Part shown: one piece after another, positions 1 to 5,585 of the stretch
Numbering within the stretch: the first letter of the stretch is position 1
Layout of the letters: the number at the start of each line of letters is the position of its first letter
Assembly: GCA_947450405.1 (NCBI GenBank)
Contig: CANFVI010000102.1
Location: forward strand, 1 to 6,042
Direction: 5' to 3'
DNA from: Flavobacteriales bacterium
GTDB taxonomy: Bacteria; Bacteroidota; Bacteroidia; NS11-12g; UBA955
Length of the DNA: 6,042 bases
Position numbers and translations under genes: made by a program
The notes under the pieces: model-generated
Database searches by the model: none
What the model was told of the DNA's origin: nothing
The model's input: the letters and a program-made list of their open reading frames with translations, nothing else

Positions 1-14
1 AAGCATTCAAATAA

Positions 15-2642
15 TTATACTTTAAAACCAATACCGCTGCTGGCAATACTTGGCCTTACCTCAGTAGAGAATTCTTCTACATCTTCAAATGTTAAGGTTG
101 ACACTGCCTTTTGGGTGCGCTTGGCATCCTTTAATTCACTTAAACGCAAGTGTTGGTTTCTGATAGCCTCTTCAATTACCTTTCTAATGCTTCGTCCATT
201 TCCGAAATATTTATCACGGGTTTTATACATAAATTCCACGTATTTCATTAAATGATCAGCCGCTTTTGGCTCAGGTGTAATGCTGTTTTCTAACAATTGA
301 TTTATGGCAATGGTATACAAATCATCTGCATTGAAATCTTTGAAATTAAACACCCTGTCGAATCTTGATTTTAATCCTGGATTCGATTCCATGAATTTCT
401 CCATGTTTTGGGTATAACCCGCAGCAATTACAATAAACTCTCCGCGTTTGTCTTCCATTCTTTTTAACAACGTTTCAATGGCTTCTCTACCAAAGTCATT
501 TGATCCGCCATCCGACAAGCTATAAGCTTCGTCAATGAACAAGACACCACCCATTGCTTTGTTAATTAGCTCAGAAGTTTTAATTGCTGTTTGACCAACA
601 TAACCTCCAACCAAACTTTGACGGTCACATTCAACCAAATGTCCTCTTTCTAAAATGCCTAAAGCTTTATAAATGGTTGCCAATATTCTTGCAACAGTAG
701 TTTTACCCGTCCCAGGATTTCCGCTAAACACACTGTGCAATGAAAACGTTTTACGAATGTCTTTGCCTTGACTTTTATAAAAACGAACGAGTTTCACCAA
801 TTCTTCAATATCTTGCTTTACTTGATCAAGTCCAATCATTCCCCTCAACTTAGCCAAAGAATCTTTTAAAAGTTCTTCATCGATTGGTATTTCTGGTAAA
901 ATTCTATTTTTCTGAGCAAAAATTTTATTCAAATCGGCCTCATCAATGGTAGACAATGCCAGTTTATCGAGATCTTGTGGATGCTCTGTTTTCATGATTC
1001 TCAAGCCCAAATTTATTTTGGCTTCATCGAGCATTGAATTTACCAAACGCGCATTTCCAAAATATTTATCGCGGTCTCTGTATCTATCAACCAAGAATTT
1101 ATTTAAAACAACATGCGCTTTTTCAGACAATTCAACTCCGCGTTTTTGCGCAGCATAATCGGCAATTTGTGCCAATTCTTGTGGGGTATAATCTGGGAAA
1201 TCGTATTGCACAACGAACCTCGATTTCAAACCTGGATTAGATTCCAAAAACACATCCATTTCCCCAGGATAACCTGCAACTACGATAGCTATGTCTGTAG
1301 CATCGCTTAATTCCTTGAGTAATACTTCAATGGCTTCTTTTCCGAAATCTTTGTTGTCGTCATCTTTTCTTGCCAATGAATAGGCTTCATCAATAAACAA
1401 TACGCCATCTTTTGCTTTTTTAATTGCTTCCTTGGTTTTAGGAGCTGTTTGACCAATATATTCGGCTACCAAATCGGCCCTGTCTACTTCATAAACATGT
1501 CCTTTTTTAAGCAACCCTAATTCTTTGTATATTTTTCCCAACAAACGTGCAACGGTAGTTTTGCCTGTACCTGGATTTCCTTTAAAAACCGCGTGCAAAT
1601 TAATTTTATCGGTTTCTTCAAATCCTTTTTCTTTCCGAAGTGCTACAAATCTTAAATAATCTGAATACTCTCTAATTTTCTGTTTTATGGGAGATAGTCC
1701 AATGAGTCCATCCAATTCAACCATTACGCCTTCAAACCCTATTGTTTCTTCAACATGAACCTCTGGTTCTGGTTCGGGATGAGCAATCTCTTCGCCGTCT
1801 TTATCAAAAAACTCAAACTGGGTCATAGGCAAAAAGTCTGATTCATGTGCTTCAACAAAATCGTCTCCAATTTCAAATGGAATATTTGCAAGAAGTTCTC
1901 CCATAAAAACGATTTCTACGTAATAATCGCCTCTTGCCCATGTTCCTATAATATCTGAACCCCAACCGATGGTTGCAGTAAAATCATCTTCAGAAGGTTT
2001 TACAAAATATAATTTTGAAATTCTACCCTTTAAATAACCACTGAGTGTTCTGAAATTAAACATGAGTTCAATGGGTAAATCACCAGATTTCCTGGTTAAA
2101 TTCTTGGCATTCATTTCAACCCAAATATATTTTGTGCTCATTACATTAAACACTGTGTAATATTTGCGTTGATCAATTTCTACATTATCGTCGGGACCTT
2201 CATATAATTTGACTGTTTCTATTTTGAAAAAAGGATTTTTACCTGGAACAATTAGACCAACATTCTCAACGTAAAATGTTTTTGAAGCAATTAACTCATC
2301 ACCCACCCAGGCTTCCCATTTATAAACACCAGGTTTCCAATATTTCCCTGGGGTTTTCACGCCCCATCCTTCCCTTATGTAGGATACATTATCTGCTTTG
2401 GATATTAATCTATCACAATTTAAATTACAGATTTCATTGTTTTTTTCATCAATGCATTTCATTTGCAAACGCAATGTCCAATCTTCCTCATCGAACATTT
2501 TGTTGTAAATACTTACCTCACAATATACATAGGCAAGTTCAAGTTCATCAAAAACACACCTGTATTTCTTAGTATTATTGGCCAACCATTCTGTACTACA
2601 GAAGGTTTTAATGTCTTTAAATTTAAAAAATCTGTTGTCCAT
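15..2642 (-). CDS. Tandem AAA+ ATPase (CbbX/SpoVK/EccA-type) with duplicated beta-rich N-terminal domain
   Basis: This is a predicted cytoplasmic ATP-driven remodelling protein of 875 aa with no signal peptide or membrane segment. Numbered from the ATG at 2642, residues about 5-128 and 138-259 look like two copies of a beta-rich domain: each starts NRFFKF / NPFFKI and ends in a W-x-x-G-x-Y-x-x-E...G-E/D-L-hydrophobic-A strand pair. An acidic PEPEPE linker follows (about 289-294), then two AAA+ modules. AAA1 has Walker A GNPGTGKT 355-362, pore-loop-like YIGQTA 395-400, Walker B GVLFIDEA 413-420, arginine-finger candidate R475 in NPGLKSRF, and sensor-2 R532 in GNAR. AAA2 has GNPGTGKT 641-648, YVGQTA 681-686, GVLFIDEA 699-706, R760 and R817. 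All key residues are present in both, so both sites should be active. The motifs match the CbbX/SpoVK/EccA group, where one AAA module is usual. An in-frame TTG at 2648 would add two residues; the ATG is preferred. The substrate is unknown, and the stop is TAA at 15-17. Confidence 0.93.
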   Translation of the reverse strand: MDNRFFKFKDIKTFCSTEWLANNTKKYRCVFDELELAYVYCEVSIYNKMFDEEDWTLRLQMKCIDEKNNEICNLNCDRLISKADNVSYIREGWGVKTPGKYWKPGVYKWEAWVGDELIASKTFYVENVGLIVPGKNPFFKIETVKLYEGPDDNVEIDQRKYYTVFNVMSTKYIWVEMNAKNLTRKSGDLPIELMFNFRTLSGYLKGRISKLYFVKPSEDDFTATIGWGSDIIGTWARGDYYVEIVFMGELLANIPFEIGDDFVEAHESDFLPMTQFEFFDKDGEEIAHPEPEPEVHVEETIGFEGVMVELDGLIGLSPIKQKIREYSDYLRFVALRKEKGFEETDKINLHAVFKGNPGTGKTTVARLLGKIYKELGLLKKGHVYEVDRADLVAEYIGQTAPKTKEAIKKAKDGVLFIDEAYSLARKDDDNKDFGKEAIEVLLKELSDATDIAIVVAGYPGEMDVFLESNPGLKSRFVVQYDFPDYTPQELAQIADYAAQKRGVELSEKAHVVLNKFLVDRYRDRDKYFGNARLVNSMLDEAKINLGLRIMKTEHPQDLDKLALSTIDEADLNKIFAQKNRILPEIPIDEELLKDSLAKLRGMIGLDQVKQDIEELVKLVRFYKSQGKDIRKTFSLHSVFSGNPGTGKTTVARILATIYKALGILERGHLVECDRQSLVGGYVGQTAIKTSELINKAMGGVLFIDEAYSLSDGGSNDFGREAIETLLKRMEDKRGEFIVIAAGYTQNMEKFMESNPGLKSRFDRVFNFKDFNADDLYTIAINQLLENSITPEPKAADHLMKYVEFMYKTRDKYFGNGRSIRKVIEEAIRNQHLRLSELKDAKRTQKAVSTLTFEDVEEFSTEVRPSIASSGIGFKV

Positions 2643-2644
2643 AA

Positions 2645-2661
2645 GCAATACATTGTATTGC
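2645..2661. promoter_or_regulatory. Perfect 17-bp palindrome in front of the AAA+ gene start
   Basis: GCAATACA-T-TGTATTGC is a perfect 8+8 inverted repeat around one central base. It lies 3 to 19 bases upstream of the preferred ATG (2642) of the ATPase gene, and it covers the alternative TTG start. It also sits just downstream of a candidate -7 box, so it would overlap the expected transcription start. It could be an operator for a dimeric repressor. As RNA it could form a 7-bp hairpin with a 3-nt loop next to the start codon. The symmetry is seen directly; the regulatory role is inferred. Confidence 0.5.
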
Positions 2662-2664
2662 GAA

Positions 2665-2672
2665 CAAACTTA
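2665..2672 (-). promoter_or_regulatory. Candidate Bacteroidota -7 box for the AAA+ gene
   Basis: Read on the minus strand this is TAAGTTTG, an exact match to the Bacteroidota -7 consensus TAnnTTTG. It lies 22 bases upstream of the ATPase ATG. No convincing -33 TTTG is found at the usual 17-23 bp spacing, so the promoter is only half supported. If real, it would let the ATPase be transcribed separately from the two genes upstream. Confidence 0.35.
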
Positions 2673-2722
2673 AATAAAAGGAATGAAAGTTGAAGTCATC
2701 CCTCAAAAAAAATGAAAAAAAT

Positions 2723-3412
2723 CTATAAAGTCCAATTTATACCCGTTGTAAGGCCTATTGAATTATAACCAACACCGAAATTCGCAAACCAACCGAAGCC
2801 TTTCAATGCATCCATTGAGTGTTTAACACCTATTACTGTTAATTGCATAGCTTTTGTTGAAGCACTAGCATTGATTTTATCAACCCCACTTCCGTTTCCT
2901 TTTGTAATTTCTGTAGTTAATTGATAGTTGAATAAACCGAGCGACAAACCACTATGCAAGGCAAAAGTTGATTTAGGCCTTTTGAATTTCTTCCAGTACC
3001 AATCAACCGATGCCATTAATGAAGACAAAGCTACATTATAATGGTATGTAGTACTTTGAGGTGGATTTTGCAAATCGGGCATTTCCAAATCTGTAGTTCT
3101 CACATTCGAAGAACTGTATACCATACCAACACTCACATTGTCTCTAATATGGTGTTGATATCCAATAATCGTGGGCGCTGTAACTTGCATATCAACATCA
3201 GGGAAATTGAATTTCAAATTGTCTTTTATTGTCTTAGCAATAGAATCCAATATAGTTGTAGAGCCTGAACCTATATAAAAGGTAATTGCATCTTTTTTAA
3301 ACAAATCCTTCTTTTCTAGCGGAGTAATTTGAATTTCGGGAGCATTTTGAGCGTATAGAGAGGCAAATCCAAAAAAGATAAGAGATAAGAATACGTATTT
3401 TTTAATGTTCAT
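2723..3412 (-). CDS. Secreted hypothetical protein, probable small outer-membrane beta-barrel
   Basis: The product is 229 aa with a clear signal peptide: N-terminal lysines, a hydrophobic stretch at about 6-19, and probable cleavage after A21 (SLYA|QN). A polar segment at about 22-80 is followed by alternating hydrophobic/polar, aromatic- and glycine-rich strands, such as 81-101, 125-140, 148-166, 188-197 and 205-229. The last strand ends in INWTL, with the aromatic-rich C-terminal character of outer-membrane barrels. About 8 strands would fit this length, so a small barrel is plausible, but no named family is recognised. The gene begins 43 bp after the stop of the SIMPL gene with no promoter or terminator evident between them, so co-transcription is likely. 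The stop is TAG and the start is a plain ATG before an A-rich stretch. It could instead be a soluble periplasmic beta-protein. Confidence 0.8.
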   Translation of the reverse strand: MNIKKYVFLSLIFFGFASLYAQNAPEIQITPLEKKDLFKKDAITFYIGSGSTTILDSIAKTIKDNLKFNFPDVDMQVTAPTIIGYQHHIRDNVSVGMVYSSSNVRTTDLEMPDLQNPPQSTTYHYNVALSSLMASVDWYWKKFKRPKSTFALHSGLSLGLFNYQLTTEITKGNGSGVDKINASASTKAMQLTVIGVKHSMDALKGFGWFANFGVGYNSIGLTTGINWTL

Positions 3413-3455
3413 GATGGCAAATTAAATAAAAAAATGAGAATAGTAACAAATGAGG

Positions 3456-4181
3456 TTATTTAATTTCAAATTTCACTGTTACAAGATATTCTAATTTCAT
3501 TGTTTCGAAATCTACATCATTTGCAGGAGTTTCATCATGTGCCATATCGTCATCTCCGTCTGACCATTTCGACCTCCTCTCGCTCGCTCCAACAATATAA
3601 TTAAAGGTTCTACCGATACTTAAATCTTGAATATCTGAAACATACAAAACATTTCCAATTGATTTACCCAATGGTGCGAGTAGGTATTTTGCCTTTTCTT
3701 GGGCATTTGATACCGCAGCGATTTGTCCTTGCTTTTTCAAACTATCAATTTTCGAATGGTCCACTTTTTCTATCCACGCTTTGTAAACCATCCAACGATC
3801 TAATTTTGAAAACAGCATATTCAATTGTTTTACATTTTGCAATTCTATCAAATACGTTTTGTGCGCAACTACTGATTTTCCGAGCTTTCTAACGTTTAAA
3901 TAGTCGTTTCCAGCATCCTTCATTTGAATTTTAGTTTTCGAAATTTGCATTGTTTTCATGAGGGACAATAAACTGTCTTCTTGTTGTTTGTAGGTGTAAG
4001 CATGTTTCACATCGGTGCGTTCATCTAATGTAACAGAAACAAAAACTCGGTCTGGAATGATTTCCATTTTAGAGTTTCCAGTTACATCAATGGCATTGAT
4101 ATTGGTGAAATTTTGAGCCTGACAATTTCGAGATGAATAGATCATCGAAAAGCATAAAATAATTTTAAATATATTTTTCAT
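3456..4181 (-). CDS. Secreted SIMPL domain (DUF541, YggE-like) protein
   Basis: The product is 241 aa. A signal peptide (about 1-22, NCQA|QN) predicts export to the periplasm; C20 is not in a lipobox, so a lipoprotein is unlikely. The mature part opens with IDVTGNSKMEIIPDRVFVSV (31-50), the typical N-terminal SIMPL signature (VxGxGxxxxxPDxAxVxxxV). Later features also fit: a helix with K-x-x-x-L repeats at 115-128, an AAVSNAQEKAKYLLAPLGKSIG helix (155-176) like the usual A-x-x-x-A-x-x-x-A-x-x-LA-x-x-LG segment, and a closing beta strand EYLVTVKFEI (231-240). Family length is usually about 220-250 aa, so it is full length. SIMPL proteins are envelope proteins; E. coli YggE is linked to oxidative stress, but no enzymatic activity is established. 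It is first in a probable operon with the beta-barrel-like gene. Residues 200-225 form an acidic, low-complexity loop. No clear promoter was found; the nearest -7-like string, TACATTCG on the minus strand at 4194-4201, is imperfect. Confidence 0.9.
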   Translation of the reverse strand: MKNIFKIILCFSMIYSSRNCQAQNFTNINAIDVTGNSKMEIIPDRVFVSVTLDERTDVKHAYTYKQQEDSLLSLMKTMQISKTKIQMKDAGNDYLNVRKLGKSVVAHKTYLIELQNVKQLNMLFSKLDRWMVYKAWIEKVDHSKIDSLKKQGQIAAVSNAQEKAKYLLAPLGKSIGNVLYVSDIQDLSIGRTFNYIVGASERRSKWSDGDDDMAHDETPANDVDFETMKLEYLVTVKFEIK

Positions 4182-4347
4182 ACAACGTAGATACGAATGT
4201 AGGCAAAAAAGTAAATTGCCTTGAGATTGAATGATTGAAAATTACATTCTTTGAATGAATTGAAATTGAATAAAAATATTTTCAATATTTAATATGAACA
4301 TTCACAACATCTTATGTTTAAAATCATCATATTAATTCGGCAAGCAC
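4182..4347. other. Divergent AT-rich intergenic region
   Basis: This stretch separates the minus-strand SIMPL gene from the plus-strand tRNA promoter and has no credible coding frame. It holds GGCAA...TTGCC (arms 4202-4206 and 4216-4220) close to the SIMPL start, several TTGAAT-like strings around 4226-4270, and an AAATATT-TTC-AATATTT dyad at 4274-4290. The promoter for the SIMPL operon should lie here, but no full -33/-7 pair could be identified. The dyads are AT-rich and may be chance. Confidence 0.4.
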
Positions 4348-4377
4348 TTGTAAATATAAAAAATAATCTTACCTTTG
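4348..4377 (+). promoter_or_regulatory. Vegetative (Bacteroidota sigma-A type) promoter for the tRNA pair
   Basis: A -33 TTG at 4348-4350 is followed, after 19 bp, by TACCTTTG at 4370-4377, an exact TAnnTTTG -7 box. Spacing and sequence fit the Bacteroidota housekeeping promoter. Transcription would start a few bases downstream, shortly before the tRNA-Arg 5' end at 4393. Confidence 0.75.
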
Positions 4378-4392
4378 CAATCCGTTTACGAT

Positions 4393-4466
4393 GACCTCGT
4401 AGCTCAGCTGGATAGAGCAACTGCCTTCTAAGCAGTAGGTCACAGGTTCGAATCCTGTCGGGGTCA
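4393..4466 (+). tRNA. tRNA-Arg (anticodon UCU)
   Basis: A full cloverleaf folds. Acceptor GACCTCG (4393-4399) pairs with CGGGGTC (4459-4465), with one T-G wobble. The D stem is GCTC/GAGC and the anticodon stem ACTGC/GCAGT encloses loop CTTCTAA, giving anticodon TCT at 4427-4429. The T arm is ACAGG-TTCGAAT-CCTGT. The discriminator base is A4466, and CCA is not encoded, so it must be added after transcription. It reads AGA/AGG codons. Confidence 0.97.
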
Positions 4467-4489
4467 CACCGTTAAGTCGGCAAATTGTA

Positions 4490-4564
<75 letters not shown>

Positions 4565-4567
4565 TAC

Positions 4568-4601
4568 AAAAAGCCTTGATTTATTCAAGGCTTTTTTTTT
4601 T
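4568..4601 (+). terminator. Intrinsic terminator after the tRNA operon
   Basis: A 12-bp perfect stem (arms 4568-4579 and 4585-4596, core AGCCTTGA/TCAAGGCT) with a 5-nt loop TTTAT runs into a T tract to 4601. It begins 5 nt after tRNA-Pro. It ends 19 nt before the first sigma-54 promoter core and so insulates that gene from tRNA transcription. The flanking A tract also makes it terminator-like on the other strand. Confidence 0.92.
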
Positions 4602-4620
4602 ACAATCAAAATCAAACCTG

Positions 4621-4638
4621 TTTGGCACAGTATTTGAA
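4621..4638 (+). promoter_or_regulatory. Sigma-54 (-24/-12) promoter of paralogue 1
   Basis: TTTGGCACAGTATTTGAA contains TGGCAC (4623-4628), exactly 5 bp, then TTGAA (4634-4638). This matches the sigma-54 pattern TGGCAC-N5-TTGCW except that the C at -12 is A. The predicted start is near 4649, leaving a leader of only about 13 nt before the ATG at 4662. Sigma-54 promoters need an ATP-dependent enhancer-binding activator; none is encoded in this window. Confidence 0.75.
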
Positions 4639-4661
4639 GATTCAAATACTAAATAAGCATT

Positions 4662-5090
4662 ATGAAAAAACTTTTCCTATTTCTGCTCAGTGTTATAGCA
4701 TTCAACCATTACGCAAGTGCACAAAATATCGTTGATGCAAATGACTTCTATGATAATCCAGCAAAATACAATGGCCGTACAGTCATATTCAAAGACATTA
4801 TAGTTCGTAAAGGTGTTGTTAAAAACTCAAACATTAGCGCTGGTTCTCAAGTTAGCCCTGGTTCTGGAAATGCTTCTAATTCAGGAGGTGTTTCAACAAG
4901 ATGTTCGGCACCAAGAAATTATGAAATGTTGGAAGTTGTTTTCCCAAATGGCAAAACAAAAGGATGTTTCGTAATTTTAAACAAAGTGGCTAATCCTATC
5001 CCTTCTAATAAAGATGTAATTTCTACAATCACATTTAAAGCAGACAGCCGCACAATGAATAAAATTTCAATGATTAAATTCAAACCTTAA
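4662..5090 (+). CDS. Small exported protein, paralogue 1 of a sigma-54-linked family
   Basis: The product is 142 aa and its function is not recognised. The signal peptide is residues 1-20 with cleavage at ASA|Q21. The mature protein begins with VDANDFYDNPAKYNGRTV (24-41), a pattern like the first strands of small beta-barrel (OB-like) domains; that fold is only a guess. Residues about 57-80 are a Ser/Gly/Asn-rich loop. C81 (TRCSAPRNY) and C102 (KGCFV) are shared with both neighbours and lie 21 residues apart, suggesting a disulfide in the periplasm or outside the cell. The C-terminus has ITFKAD (123-128). Compared with paralogue 2 (5151-5516), the strings VDAN, NP-x-KYNG, GCFVI and TITFK are shared. 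At DNA level GTTGATGCAAA and AAAATACAATGG also recur, pointing to gene duplication. The start is fixed by the signal peptide. It has its own sigma-54 promoter directly upstream. Confidence 0.88.
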   Translation: MKKLFLFLLSVIAFNHYASAQNIVDANDFYDNPAKYNGRTVIFKDIIVRKGVVKNSNISAGSQVSPGSGNASNSGGVSTRCSAPRNYEMLEVVFPNGKTKGCFVILNKVANPIPSNKDVISTITFKADSRTMNKISMIKFKP

Positions 5091-5118
5091 AATATTAAAA
5101 AATCAATTTTAATATTTT
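5089..5118 (+). terminator. AT-only inverted repeat after paralogue 1, possible weak terminator
   Basis: A 12-bp perfect stem (arms 5089-5100 and 5107-5118) with loop AATCAA is made entirely of A and T. It overlaps the TAA stop of paralogue 1 (5088-5090) and its right arm runs into the -24 region of the next promoter. With no G-C pairs and few trailing Ts it would be a weak terminator. It could equally be a DNA element that shapes or regulates the adjacent sigma-54 promoter. Confidence 0.45.
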
Positions 5119-5134
5119 TGGCACAGTATTTGAA
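5117..5134 (+). promoter_or_regulatory. Sigma-54 (-24/-12) promoter of paralogue 2
   Basis: TGGCAC (5119-5124), 5 bp, then TTGAA (5130-5134); the 18-bp string is identical to the promoter of paralogue 1. The -12 C is again replaced by A. The predicted start is near 5145, only about 6 nt before the ATG at 5151, so the transcript would be almost leaderless. Confidence 0.75.
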
Positions 5135-5150
5135 AGCAAATATATAAATT

Positions 5151-5516
5151 ATGAAAAAGTTATTGTTTATACTAATTAGCGCATTCTTTATAATGAATTC
5201 AGCTAATGCACAATCAATTGAATTGGTTGATGCAAACACATATTGCAATAACCCAACAAAATACAATGGAAAAACAATCACTGTAAAAAATGTAATTATC
5301 AAAAGTAATAACAACATTAAACCAGCGAATTTGAATTGCAAGCCACCACAAGGGTATAGATTTTTAACTATTGAATTTCCAAATCCAACATATTTAGGTT
5401 GTTTTGTGATTTCGCAGTCTTTGTCAAACAGTATAATTTCTGGCAGAGACACAAGGGTAACTATCACCTTTAAATCTGATTTAAACAACTTAAACACCAT
5501 TACCCAAATTCAATAA
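5151..5516 (+). CDS. Small exported protein, paralogue 2 of a sigma-54-linked family
   Basis: The product is 121 aa and its function is not recognised. The signal peptide is residues 1-20 with cleavage at ANA|Q21. Residues 26-43 (VDANTYCNNPTKYNGKTI) align closely with paralogue 1. It is the shortest copy because the loop before the first conserved cysteine is about 20 residues shorter. C63 and C84 keep the 21-residue spacing; C32 is an extra cysteine absent from both neighbours. The C-terminus carries TITFKSD (104-110). Arginine codons are AGA or AGG only, and the gene is very AT-rich. It has its own sigma-54 promoter. The next promoter core starts only 7 nt after its stop, with no terminator between, so read-through into paralogue 3 is possible. 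Confidence 0.87.
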   Translation: MKKLLFILISAFFIMNSANAQSIELVDANTYCNNPTKYNGKTITVKNVIIKSNNNIKPANLNCKPPQGYRFLTIEFPNPTYLGCFVISQSLSNSIISGRDTRVTITFKSDLNNLNTITQIQ

Positions 5517-5522
5517 TTAATC

Positions 5523-5540
5523 TTTGGCACAGTATTTGCA
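5523..5540 (+). promoter_or_regulatory. Sigma-54 (-24/-12) promoter of paralogue 3
   Basis: TGGCAC (5525-5530), 5 bp, then TTGCA (5536-5540) is a full match to TGGCAC-N5-TTGCW, including the GC at -13/-12 that the other two copies lack. The predicted start is near 5551, giving a leader of about 35 nt. It begins 7 nt after the stop of paralogue 2. Confidence 0.85.
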
Positions 5541-5560
5541 AATGCCTTAACAACAAAACA

Positions 5561-5580
5561 AACAAATAAAAACAAATAAA
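5561..5580 (+). repeat. Tandem 10-bp A-rich repeat in the paralogue 3 leader
   Basis: AACAAATAAA occurs twice head to tail (5561-5570 and 5571-5580), ending 5 nt before the ATG at 5586. The whole leader from about 5550 is nearly free of G. Unstructured A-rich leaders favour translation in Bacteroidota, which lack strong Shine-Dalgarno use, so this probably marks a well-translated gene. That role is inferred. Confidence 0.55.
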
Positions 5581-5585
5581 AAACT

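Noticed and set aside
1160..1180. Minus-strand TGGCAC (1169-1174) as a further sigma-54 promoter
   Set aside because: The downstream TTGC is at the wrong spacing and the site is inside the ATPase coding region, far from any gene start. A second minus-strand TGGCAC at 3539-3544 has no -12 element at all.
946..1310. Overlapping plus-strand open frames inside the AAA+ gene
   Set aside because: They lie opposite a strongly conserved ATPase module, overlap one another in different frames and encode no recognisable protein.
15..2642. The AAA+ protein as the sigma-54 activator for the array
   Set aside because: It lacks the GAFTGA loop and the DNA-binding helix-turn-helix of enhancer-binding proteins; its motifs are of the CbbX/SpoVK type.
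2643..2648. TTG start adding two residues to the AAA+ protein
   Set aside because: An ATG follows two codons later, the TTG lies inside the palindrome, and no ribosome-binding feature favours it. It remains possible.
3456..4181. SIMPL protein as a lipoprotein because of C20
   Set aside because: The residues before C20 (SSRN) do not fit a lipobox, and a standard signal peptidase site A|Q lies two residues later.
5087..5500. Minus-strand open frame of 137 codons opposite paralogue 2
   Set aside because: It is the reverse shadow of an AT-rich gene with a convincing signal peptide and family alignment; its product has no recognisable domain and no promoter.
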